Assembly (NCBI GenBank): GCA_028693695.1
Contig: JAQUUV010000054.1
Coordinates: 1-10,224, forward strand
Direction: 5' to 3'
Length of the DNA: 10,224 nucleotides
Source of the DNA: Syntrophomonas sp.
GTDB taxonomy: Bacteria > Bacillota > Syntrophomonadia > Syntrophomonadales > Syntrophomonadaceae
The position numbers and the translations under genes were made by a program. This document shows, one piece after another, positions 1-6,079 of this stretch. The notes beneath the pieces are model-generated. The model worked only from the letters and a program-made list of their open reading frames with translations. It was not told where the DNA came from and searched no databases. The stretch's first letter is position 1; every line of letters starts with the position of its first letter.

Positions 1-775
1 CATCAGAAAGTTCTTTGAAGGTCTCCGAATTCAACGCTTGCCGAGCCGTTATGGTTAAGCTGCGACCAGGCCTCTCCCAAAGACTGCGGCTTATTGTCCG
101 ATTGTCCTCATAGGTAAATCTCGGGGGATTGGCCAATCGCGCCCGACTTAGTCCCTGCAAACTATCTGCCAGGCAAGCCGAACCGGTTACAGTAAGTTTT
201 AAGTCCGGCCGGTTAAGATGCCCCATATATTCATCGGCTGCCAGGGCCATACGTACCGCCATAAATAGATCCGCACATTCTTCCTGATGGTGGGAAAGGG
301 CTTGCTTTAAAAATATATTGCGGCGCATAACAGGATTATAAGCCCGGATATAAGGGGTTTTAGGCGAGAATATTATATCCTGCTCATAATATGATTTGAT
401 ATCCAGCACGGGAGTCCCATCAATTGCATCCATCCCGTGAACCTGGAGGATATTACCGTTAACTGAATCCAGATGCACCAAAGTCAAGGCAATTGGATTG
501 GGCCGATTGGGCGACCTAAGTCCGAAAACACCATACTCGGGTAGATTTGGATTCACCCTGAAGGGTACTGTACGCAGGCAACTCCGGTCTGATTTATGAA
601 ACCAGAGTAAGAGCCATAGATGAGAGTTTTCCTCAATTCTATGCAATGCGTCACTGTATTCCGGGAAAATCTCCACCTGGGCCGGCTGCCCGGGGATGGG
701 AACGTCATCAGGATTATTCATTGAGGATTTAACTACCCCAATGGGTTTAAGAACTATGCCTAAATCATCTGTCAT
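1..775 (-). CDS. TrmO/TsaA-family methyltransferase domain fused to an FmdE-like domain (3' end off window)
   Basis: 258 codons are visible from ATG at 775; the C-terminus lies beyond position 1. Residues about 9-133 are a TsaA/TrmO domain: PIGVVKS near the start, the diagnostic GLRSPNRPNPIAL (residues 85-97) and DGTPVLDIKSYY (119-130). This family uses S-adenosylmethionine; TrmO N6-methylates the t6A nucleoside at position 37 of tRNA. From about residue 155 a second domain resembles FmdE, with a helix starting SHHQEECADLF and then TGSACLADSLQGL (198-210), which I align to the FmdE 'NDACxxDAxQ' segment. FmdE genes were named for operons of molybdenum/tungsten formylmethanofuran dehydrogenase, fitting the Mo/W theme of the neighbours. 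A purine-rich GGAAG lies upstream of the ATG. The 184-bp gap after the XdhC gene allows its own promoter. Family call for the first domain is firm; the FmdE call is by motif memory, and the tRNA substrate is not certain for a fused protein. Confidence 0.85.
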   Translation of the reverse strand, partial: MTDDLGIVLKPIGVVKSSMNNPDDVPIPGQPAQVEIFPEYSDALHRIEENSHLWLLLWFHKSDRSCLRTVPFRVNPNLPEYGVFGLRSPNRPNPIALTLVHLDSVNGNILQVHGMDAIDGTPVLDIKSYYEQDIIFSPKTPYIRAYNPVMRRNIFLKQALSHHQEECADLFMAVRMALAADEYMGHLNRPDLKLTVTGSACLADSLQGLSRARLANPPRFTYEDNRTISRSLWERPGRSLTITARQALNSETFKELSD

Positions 776-959
776 AATGCTTCCAATCCTTTCTATCCAA
801 ATACCGTTGGTATTATTCAATAATCATATTACTGATAATTTTCCTTCCAGTGCGAATCCCCTTACCTAAAACTGTTTTAAGCGCTTTAAAAAGCATCAAT
901 AGATAATGAACTCGTGGCATATGTTGGCGTGAAAATTATTAGCCTTTTTTAAGTCCTGC

Positions 960-1502
960 TCAAAATAATTCACCATGTTTTTTAATCTCATTATTAACAT
1001 GTTTTATGGTAACAAAGCCTCCGGGACGTCCGTATTTAACCGCCTGCATTTCCGCCACTGCCGCCAGGGCTATTTCTGCAGCCAGTTCTCCTCCTAAATC
1101 AAGGCCAATCGGTATATGAACCCGATTCATAAGCTCCTCTGAAATATTCAGTATTTCCAGCTTGCTAAAGTAAGCGGTTACCTTCCGTTTATTACCTAGA
1201 ACCCCTATGTACCTGGCCGGAGATTTAATAACTGCCTGCAAGGCCGGCTCATCAAATTCATGGTTGTGGGTTACTAAGACTATGCTGGTGGTTTCGGTAA
1301 CATCATAAGCACCTAGCAGTTCAACAATATCCCCCAGCAGCAGTTCATTGGCTTCCGGAAATTTTTCCCGGGTAAGCGTTTCGGCTCTATGGTCAATAAC
1401 GGTTATGCGGTAGCCCAAAATCAAAGCAATTTTATAAATGTTAAAAGCAACATTACCCGAACCTGCAATTATTAATCTGTCACCAGTACGGTTAAACTCC
1501 AA
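960..1502 (-). CDS. XdhC-family Rossmann-fold protein (molybdenum hydroxylase maturation)
   Basis: XdhC proteins bind molybdenum cofactor and help insert the sulfurated form into xanthine dehydrogenase-type enzymes. The protein shows the C-terminal NAD(P)-binding XdhC half: a glycine-rich LIIAGSGNVAF strand-loop, TVIDHRAE at the end of strand 2, LVTHNHEFDE, YIGVLGNKRK, and the family-typical HIPIGLDLGGELAAEIALA. The usual N-terminal XdhC/CoxI domain with its CxxC-type motif is absent, so this is a Rossmann-only member. I choose the TTG at 1502 (about 180 residues) because GAGGAG at 1517-1512 sits 9 nt upstream. The frame stays open to ATG 1625 (221 residues), but that extension overlaps the upstream Cys-rich gene in another frame and reads as out-of-frame translation of that gene's conserved end. 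It follows the Cys-rich gene by 28 nt, so they are probably one transcript. Family call is strong; the start is moderate. Confidence 0.85.
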   Translation of the reverse strand: MEFNRTGDRLIIAGSGNVAFNIYKIALILGYRITVIDHRAETLTREKFPEANELLLGDIVELLGAYDVTETTSIVLVTHNHEFDEPALQAVIKSPARYIGVLGNKRKVTAYFSKLEILNISEELMNRVHIPIGLDLGGELAAEIALAAVAEMQAVKYGRPGGFVTIKHVNNEIKKHGELF

Positions 1503-1511
1503 GTCGATCAA

Positions 1512-1517
1512 CTCCTC
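1512..1517 (-). promoter_or_regulatory. Ribosome binding site GAGGAG deciding the XdhC start
   Basis: On the minus strand GAGGAG is followed by 9 nt and then TTG at 1502. It lies just after the stop of the Cys-rich gene (1531-1533). No comparable site is placed to serve TTG 1511, and ATG 1625 lies deep inside the previous gene. This supports the shorter XdhC model. Confidence 0.5.
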
Positions 1518-1530
1518 TGTTGCGAGTCTT

Positions 1531-1728
1531 CTATTTACAGCATACAAAGGATTTGATTGTCCATCGTCGATACCGGCAGTTATAGCAGGAAACAGCTTCG
1601 TCGGCCACCATTTCATCTTCATCATCGGGTTTGAACCCGGGGCAATTCTCAGCTATATGGGCAACAGCAGCCCAATCCTCCTTGCCTCCCGTAAACTCAC
1701 GTTCTCCTTTATCGCTAATACTCCACAT
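1531..1728 (-). CDS. Small Cys-rich protein, putative metal-binding
   Basis: 65 residues starting at ATG 1728, with AGGGAG 10 nt upstream. It is acidic in the middle (KPDDEDEMVADEAVS) and ends in a cysteine- and arginine-rich segment, SCYNCRYRRW, then SFVCCK. Cysteines are at residues 29, 48, 51, 62 and 63, and the CxxC pair with flanking Cys suggests a zinc or iron-sulfur site. I recall similar short proteins ending in SCYNCRYRRW in anaerobic Firmicutes but know no assigned function. Its last third overlaps the open frame upstream of XdhC; the conserved look of this reading, with its proper stop, makes it the real coding frame. It is preceded by a palindromic repeat that separates it from the TiaS-like genes, and followed 28 nt later by XdhC, suggesting a shared role around molybdenum enzymes. 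Confidence 0.7.
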   Translation of the reverse strand: MWSISDKGEREFTGGKEDWAAVAHIAENCPGFKPDDEDEMVADEAVSCYNCRYRRWTIKSFVCCK

Positions 1729-1745
1729 TTACTCTCATCTCCCTA

Positions 1746-1774
1746 AATAACTTGGGGTCTGACCCCGAGTTATT
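1746..1774 (-). repeat. REP-like 29-bp palindrome, copy R1
   Basis: Two 14-bp arms flank a single central base, with a GGGGTC / GACCCC core and AATAAC / GTTATT ends. The arms differ at one position, which is a G.T wobble if transcribed from the plus strand and a C.A mismatch from the minus strand. The same 29 bases occur at 7705-7733, and again with a 6-bp insertion at 4196-4230, all in the same orientation. The element begins inside the stop codon of the upstream TiaS-like gene (TAA at 1775-1773) and lies 17 nt upstream of the Cys-rich gene start. It lacks a T-run, so it is not a classical terminator. Confidence 0.9.
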
Positions 1775-2537
1775 AGAAATCTTTTAGTTGGCTTTTGGAA
1801 CAGGTTTGCCAGCATGCCGGGCTTGCAACTCCTTGATCAATTGCTTGCACAAGCAAGACCGATTTTCCATACAACCATACCGGCTTAATATGATCTCCCA
1901 GGATAACCATATCATCATCCTGCAACACAATGCCTTCCTCCAGGCACTTTACCATATCAACCTTTACCCGGGAACAAATGTCGCCTGCCTTAATCATGTT
2001 ATTTTCCGCTTTGATCTTCAATTTACCTTTGAAACGCCCATCATTTCCGCTGAGGCGTAATCCAGCCCCGGCCAATGCACCAATAACCCCCTGACCAGTT
2101 CCTCCATGTTCCGAAAGGTGAATGCCCAACGTTTCAGCTAGATTATAGGCCGCCAGCTTGGTTAACACATAATTTTTGGCCATATAACCAAAAGCAATAA
2201 GCCGCCCCGGTCTGCTTATACGATCAGTAACAGCGACACACAGTCCCGGATCTGAATCGGGTGTGCTTTCGCGAGCTAAAAAATCAGATGCAAAGTCAAT
2301 CAGAGGTTTCAAAAAAACATGTTCGATATCGGCTTCAAAACACATGGAACTATTGTGGGAGGTATATGGTATATCAGGGTGTATAAGTAATTGGTGACGA
2401 GTAATCGGTTCACATCTGCCCCAGCGCTGGTCTTCAATGGCCTGCTTTATCATGCCAGACAGTTCACCGGTTCCCCTGACCTCAACACCATCCATTTTCA
2501 TAGTATCCGTATCATCTATTGAAACAAGAATTTTCAT
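1773..2537 (-). CDS. TiaS-like protein, third tandem paralogue
   Basis: 254 residues from ATG 2537; GGGAGG lies 7 nt upstream. A TTG at 2540 is in frame but less likely. The N-terminus VSIDDTDTM carries the IDDTD motif seen in the kinase-like domain of TiaS, the enzyme that modifies tRNA-Ile2 with agmatine. Other conserved blocks shared with the first paralogue are ITRHQLLIHPDIPYTSHNSS, SDPGLCVAV, HLSEHGGTGQGVIGALAG and GNDGRF. The C-terminal 60 residues look beta-rich (MVILGDHIKPVWLYGKSVLL) and end in a Trp-Gln-Thr-Cys segment. The protein is shorter than full archaeal TiaS, with no zinc ribbon visible, and bacteria use TilS rather than TiaS for that tRNA, so the function is probably different and unknown. 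It lies 13 nt after the second paralogue. The repeat R1 supplies its tandem stop codons. Homology to TiaS is inferred from motifs only. Confidence 0.75.
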   Translation of the reverse strand: MKILVSIDDTDTMKMDGVEVRGTGELSGMIKQAIEDQRWGRCEPITRHQLLIHPDIPYTSHNSSMCFEADIEHVFLKPLIDFASDFLARESTPDSDPGLCVAVTDRISRPGRLIAFGYMAKNYVLTKLAAYNLAETLGIHLSEHGGTGQGVIGALAGAGLRLSGNDGRFKGKLKIKAENNMIKAGDICSRVKVDMVKCLEEGIVLQDDDMVILGDHIKPVWLYGKSVLLVQAIDQGVASPACWQTCSKSQLKDF

Positions 2538-2550
2538 CAATAAGCCTCCC

Positions 2551-3291
2551 TCAGAATACTCGCAGCATATGTGTGGTGCTGGTCTGCCATTTCGGGTGTT
2601 GAATATCAGTAGGGAAAACCATCAAGGTGTATTTATTATCAAGCAGTACCACCTTTACTTTTTCACCCATACGTACATATTCATCAAGTCCAATATTCTC
2701 CATTTCCATGTTCTTTACCTGTTCCACATAGGTGTTATATATTATTTCGCTTACTGTTGCTACATAACTTTCAACTTTGCTAAGTTGTAGTTTTCCTCTA
2801 AACTGTCCATCATTTCCAGTGATGCGGAGCCCAGCTGCTGCAAGTGCGCCGATTATCCCTTTTCCACTGCCGCTCAATTCAAATAAATAAATGCCTGGTT
2901 TATCAGCAAATGCAAGAGCATCATTCTTGCTCACCATACCCTCTTTTACGCGATACGCATAGTCAAGCAGCTCATCGGTATTTTCCATTAGCTCTGGGAC
3001 TGCAATAGCCAGTCCGGCATTGGAATCTGGAGTCCCACTAGATTTTATCAGCTTACAGGCATAGTCAATAAATACTTGCAGGTATTGTTCTTCAATGTCT
3101 GCCGAAAAACTGCGGGCAGTATTGTGCTTTTTACACCCGGTATCAGGATGGGGGTATAACCTATGACGGCTGGGAATTGTACATTTACCCCAGCCGTTAT
3201 CTTCTATGGCTTGGGTCAATAATGATGCGGTTACACCTGCTTTACCACCGTCTAACTGGAGAGAGTCATCAATAGCAACAAATATTTTCAT
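2551..3291 (-). CDS. TiaS-like protein, second (divergent) tandem paralogue
   Basis: 246 residues from ATG 3291, with GGAGGT 8 nt upstream and a 21-nt gap after the first paralogue. The overall fold should match its neighbours: the N-terminus KIFVAIDD, the central GIIGALAAAGLRITGNDGQF, and a C-terminal beta-rich region ending with a KWQTS segment all align. The motifs that are nearly invariant in the two flanking copies are altered. IDDTD becomes IDDSL, TRHQLL becomes SRHRLY, PYTSHNSSMCF becomes TGCKKHNTARSF, and HLSEHGGTGQG becomes YLFELSGSGKG. The open frame, good ribosome binding site and intact length argue against a decaying gene. A regulatory or structural partner of the other two, or a shifted substrate, is a reasonable inference. 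Function unknown. Confidence 0.72.
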   Translation of the reverse strand: MKIFVAIDDSLQLDGGKAGVTASLLTQAIEDNGWGKCTIPSRHRLYPHPDTGCKKHNTARSFSADIEEQYLQVFIDYACKLIKSSGTPDSNAGLAIAVPELMENTDELLDYAYRVKEGMVSKNDALAFADKPGIYLFELSGSGKGIIGALAAAGLRITGNDGQFRGKLQLSKVESYVATVSEIIYNTYVEQVKNMEMENIGLDEYVRMGEKVKVVLLDNKYTLMVFPTDIQHPKWQTSTTHMLRVF

Positions 3292-3312
3292 TATTCGGCA
3301 CCTCCGATTTAC

Positions 3313-4041
3313 TTAATAATTTTTTATGTGTTGATTATTACAGGTATGCCACCCATCGTTTTCACGGTAAACCAGAAGCTTTCGTTTACCATCAAGTAGA
3401 ACTGTTTTTATTTTGTCCCCTATTATAAGTATTTCATCGTCAGTCAGTACATGTCCGTCTATCGATTGCACTTCTTCTATTTCAGTGGTCGCTATGATAT
3501 CCCCAATCCCCATGCTTTCCCCAGTATCTTTCAGCTTGGTTCTCCCCTGAAATCTCCCATCGTTTCCGGTCATACGGAGACCAATCCCGGCCAGCGCGCC
3601 GATAACTCCTTGTCCGGTTCCGCCGTGCTCCGAAAGATGAATGCCACAATCTTCGGCGGTCTTATAGGCTTCTTCCTTATTTAGTATTTCCACTTTGGCC
3701 TTAAAGCCAAAGCTCATCAGCTCGTCAATATCCTTTATACGCTCATTTACTGCAACACATAGTCCGGGGTCTGAACCTGGAGCACTGGTTTCTTTTAAAA
3801 ACTCAGCAGCGCAATCAATGAATTCTTTGAGATTATCCTCCTTCATTTCTACAGTAAAACACATAGAACTGTTATGGGAAGTATATGGTATATCTGGATG
3901 CAACAATAACTGGTGCCGGGTTACAGGTTCAGGTTCCCCCCAGCCCTTATCTTTTATAATTCTTCGCAGCTCATTAGCTGATTGACCGGTTGCCCCAAAT
4001 TCCAGGCTGTCAGTGTCATCTATACCAATATATATTTTCAT
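3313..4041 (-). CDS. TiaS-like protein, first tandem paralogue
   Basis: 242 residues from ATG 4041, preceded by GGGAGC about 8 nt upstream; a TTG immediately before it (4044) is in frame. Motifs in order: IGIDDTDS close to the N-terminus, VTRHQLLLHPDIPYTSHNSS near residues 40-59, SDPGLCVAV near 90, HLSEHGGTGQGVIGALAG near 135-152 and GNDGRF near 160. These match the IDDTD and glycine-rich signatures of TiaS-type domains, as recalled, and are shared almost unchanged with the third paralogue. The remainder is a beta-rich C-terminal domain (EILIIGDKIKTVLLDGKRKL). It is cytosolic, with no signal peptide or membrane segment. It follows the substrate-binding-protein relic by 20 nt and is first of a tight three-gene run. 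The position behind a riboswitch-controlled transporter suggests a role in handling the imported metal or its cofactor, but this is inference. Confidence 0.75.
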   Translation of the reverse strand: MKIYIGIDDTDSLEFGATGQSANELRRIIKDKGWGEPEPVTRHQLLLHPDIPYTSHNSSMCFTVEMKEDNLKEFIDCAAEFLKETSAPGSDPGLCVAVNERIKDIDELMSFGFKAKVEILNKEEAYKTAEDCGIHLSEHGGTGQGVIGALAGIGLRMTGNDGRFQGRTKLKDTGESMGIGDIIATTEIEEVQSIDGHVLTDDEILIIGDKIKTVLLDGKRKLLVYRENDGWHTCNNQHIKNY

Positions 4042-4061
4042 CAAACACGCTCCCTGTCACG

Positions 4062-4153
4062 TTATTGCTTAGCTGCTCGCATACCTTCACCGAATAGAAT
4101 CTTATTAACTACCTCATCTGATAATTGTAAGCCGAAGAATTCTTTATAGAAAT
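4062..4153 (-). pseudogene. C-terminal relic of a second substrate-binding protein gene
   Basis: On the minus strand this stretch encodes FYKEFFGLQLSDEVV, then NKILFGEGMR and a stop after AAKQ. It matches the last 30 residues of the intact binding protein (6525-7622). Over 74 bp (4080-4153 against 6541-6614) I count 5 mismatches, all synonymous. The match ends exactly where the palindromic repeat starts at 4153/4154, and no start codon or remaining gene body precedes it. It is therefore the tail of a deleted paralogue. Purely silent differences suggest it was a functional gene until recently. A 78-residue open frame running through it from 4298 is only repeat sequence plus this tail. Confidence 0.85.
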
Positions 4154-4190
4154 GCGACACGTGCGACACGGGGACGGTTCTACTGTCGCG
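4153..4190 (-). repeat. Second palindromic repeat family with a 9-bp tandem duplication
   Basis: The plus strand has TGCGACACG twice in tandem (4153-4161 and 4162-4170), then GGGACGGTTCTAC, then TGTCGCG. GCGACA at 4163-4168 pairs with TGTCGC at 4184-4189. The internal GAACCGTCCCC (minus strand) resembles, from memory, a widespread bacterial intergenic repeat often found near REP-associated transposases. It contains the ATPase stop codon (4180-4182) and borders the binding-protein relic. Only one copy is in the window. Confidence 0.7.
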
Positions 4191-5031
4191 AATCGAATAA
4201 CTTGGGCGCACGGTCTGACCCCGAGTTATTCGTACTAATAGGTATAACCTGCCTAAGTTCATGGTCAACATCGATAGGGTATGATAGGACCCGGGCATTG
4301 ATATTATATATTAATTTCAGGTTTTCTTCCGATAGAACATCGGTTGGACTTCCCGCTTTCAGAAATCTATTATCATTCATTAACGTTACTCGGGTAGCAA
4401 TGTCATTGTTTTCAAAATAGAAAGCATGATTAGGGAAATGGGTAGCCATTAAAATGGACAGACCTGTTTCTCTGACCAGATCTACAATGGTTTCCATAAT
4501 CACCAGCTCATGCTTGAAATCCAGATGGGCAGTCGGTTCATCCATTACAATCAGTGGTGTCTTCTGGGCCAGTGCTCTAGCTATCATAACTAGTTGCCCT
4601 TCCCCTCCACTTAATTGGGTGTAACGCCGGTCGCGAAGATGTAGAATGCCTACCAGGGCTAAGGACTCCTCGACAATAGCCATATCCTCTTCGGAAGGAG
4701 AGCCAAATAATCCAATATATGAAGCTCGTCCCATCAGGACAATATCCATTACAGTATAGGGAAAGGTCTTCTCATGGCTCTGGGGTACATACGCTACCTG
4801 CCGGGCAATGATTTCCGGCCGAATCCCGTTAATATTAGTCCCATTAATTTGTATATCACCGTTCCGGGGTTTCAACAGCCCCAGTACGCAGTCCAGCAGA
4901 GTGGTTTTACCACAGCCGTTAGGACCTAAAAGGAAAAATATTTCTCCTTTGTTAACCTGAAAAGAAATATCCTTTAATACATCCCGCTGGTCATATCCAA
5001 AATTGATATTCTGTACGTCAAGTAAAGGCAT
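4180..5031 (-). CDS. ABC transporter ATPase, FepC/BtuD type, probable molybdate/tungstate importer
   Basis: 283 residues from ATG 5031, 3 nt after the permease stop, so translation is probably coupled. It is the cytosolic motor of a type II ABC importer. Motifs: Walker A GPNGCGKTT (residues 36-44), Q-loop Gln84, signature LSGGEGQ (140-146), Walker B LIVMDEP with catalytic Glu165, D-loop AHLD (168-171) and switch His198. All needed catalytic residues are present. Residues 268-283 (NNSGSDRAPKLFDSRQ) are encoded entirely by the two palindromic repeats at 4196-4230 and 4153-4190, so the native C-terminal tail has been replaced. The core fold ends before this, so activity is probably kept. The substrate is inferred from the riboswitch upstream, not from this protein, which alone would be called iron/cobalamin type. 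Confidence 0.93.
   Translation of the reverse strand: MPLLDVQNINFGYDQRDVLKDISFQVNKGEIFFLLGPNGCGKTTLLDCVLGLLKPRNGDIQINGTNINGIRPEIIARQVAYVPQSHEKTFPYTVMDIVLMGRASYIGLFGSPSEEDMAIVEESLALVGILHLRDRRYTQLSGGEGQLVMIARALAQKTPLIVMDEPTAHLDFKHELVIMETIVDLVRETGLSILMATHFPNHAFYFENNDIATRVTLMNDNRFLKAGSPTDVLSEENLKLIYNINARVLSYPIDVDHELRQVIPISTNNSGSDRAPKLFDSRQ
4196..4230 (-). repeat. REP-like palindrome, copy R2, with a 6-bp insertion
   Basis: Removing six bases (CGCACG at 4207-4212, or the equivalent GCGCAC one base earlier) gives a sequence identical to R1 and R3 over all 29 bases. The insertion breaks the left arm of the palindrome. The element lies within the reading frame of the ATPase, where it encodes residues 268 onward. 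It is separated by 5 nt from a repeat of a second family, so the two form a composite of about 78 bp. Confidence 0.85.
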
Positions 5032-5034
5032 AGT

Positions 5035-6054
5035 TTACCACCCGCCCCCTTTGGTACTCTTTAGCAGATACACAAAGAACGGTCCACCAACCAGAGCGGT
5101 TAATATGCCCAGCGGTATTTCGGACCCCGTTATAATTCTGCCCAAATTATCAACCAGAATTAGAAAACAAGCTCCCAGGGCAAGGCTGGTCGGGATTAAT
5201 ACCCGGTTGTCGTTGCCTACCAGCATACGGCCAATATGGGGAATAACCAGGCCCACCCAGCCAATAATACCGCTCACGCATACCGCCCCGGCTGTAGCCA
5301 GGGTGGCACATACGATTACGATCCCTTTATTGACTTTAGTATTAATGCCCAGCGTATGGGCTTCCTTATCTCCCATTGACAGAACATTTATCCGCCACCT
5401 CACGGCTACTAGACCAACAATTCCTACCAGCATAGGAATACCAGCGATTACAATATCCTGGTAACGGGCCGAGGCTAGACTGCCCATCAGCCAAAAAACT
5501 ATACTTGGTAATTCATTGGTAGGGTCAGCCACATATTTAGTAAAAGATATTAAGGCGGAGAACACTGATGAAACAATGGTTCCGCCTAGTACCAGCATGA
5601 TGACCGGAGTGGTATTATATACCCTCCCAATTAAGAAACTGAGCAGTACCGCTAGTCCTCCAAAAAAGAATGCGGAAATATATATGGGAACTGTGGCGTG
5701 AAAAAGTATGATAGCCAAAGCTGCCCCAAAACCAGCTCCTGATGTGACCCCCAGGATTCCCGAACTTACCAGAGGATTCCTAAACAACCCTTGAAAGGCT
5801 GCCCCGCTAACCGCTAGGGATCCTCCTACCAAGGCTCCCAAGATAGCCCTGGGCATACGAATATCCCAGACGAGGGTCTGGTAAATATCGGGTAGATTAC
5901 AGGAACTGAAGGTGAACTTACACCATAATATTTGCGCTACCACCGGTATTGATACCGGATACCTTCCTATGAAAAGGGTGATAAATATAAAAGCCAATGG
6001 TCCGAGGACCAGCGAGACATATAATATTTTTTTATTCGTTTTGTTCACTCCCAA
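5035..6054 (-). CDS. ABC transporter permease, FecCD/BtuC family, probable molybdate/tungstate importer
   Basis: 339 residues, the usual length for this family, with about ten predicted membrane segments. Family signatures: RMPRAILGALVGGSLAVSG (residues 66-84), FQGLFRNPLVSSGILGVTSG near 87-106, the ATPase-coupling loop SGIIGWVGLVIPHIGRMLVG (261-280), and SEIPLGILTALVGGPFFVYL (311-330). It dimerises to form the membrane channel and pairs with the ATPase 3 nt downstream. The start is unsettled. TTG 6054 and GTG 6048 are both possible, with no strong ribosome binding site. The preceding 47-residue gene ends 25 nt upstream, so coupled translation is plausible. The riboswitch and terminator at 6250-6396 should control it. 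Confidence 0.93.
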   Translation of the reverse strand: MGVNKTNKKILYVSLVLGPLAFIFITLFIGRYPVSIPVVAQILWCKFTFSSCNLPDIYQTLVWDIRMPRAILGALVGGSLAVSGAAFQGLFRNPLVSSGILGVTSGAGFGAALAIILFHATVPIYISAFFFGGLAVLLSFLIGRVYNTTPVIMLVLGGTIVSSVFSALISFTKYVADPTNELPSIVFWLMGSLASARYQDIVIAGIPMLVGIVGLVAVRWRINVLSMGDKEAHTLGINTKVNKGIVIVCATLATAGAVCVSGIIGWVGLVIPHIGRMLVGNDNRVLIPTSLALGACFLILVDNLGRIITGSEIPLGILTALVGGPFFVYLLKSTKGGGW

Positions 6055-6079
6055 TTTGACACTGATTTTGCCAAGTCTT

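Noticed and set aside
776..959. Promoter or terminator between XdhC and the TrmO-like gene
   Set aside because: TATGAT-like and TTGAAT-like hexamers occur but not at acceptable spacing, and the small AT-rich palindromes lack terminator form.
1503..1625. N-terminal extension of XdhC to ATG 1625
   Set aside because: It overlaps the Cys-rich gene out of frame, resembles nothing in XdhC proteins, and a better-placed GAGGAG with TTG exists at 1502.
1438..1746. Plus-strand open frame of 102 residues, and other plus-strand frames across the window
   Set aside because: All lie opposite well-supported minus-strand genes, show no family motifs, and lack plausible ribosome binding sites.
1746..1774. 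R1 as a rho-independent terminator
   Set aside because: There is no T-run after the stem in either direction, and identical copies occur at unrelated places, so it is better treated as a mobile repeat.
4062..4298. 78-residue open frame on the minus strand
   Set aside because: Its first half is repeat sequence read in a frame other than the ATPase frame, and its second half is the binding-protein tail relic; no ribosome binding site supports a start.
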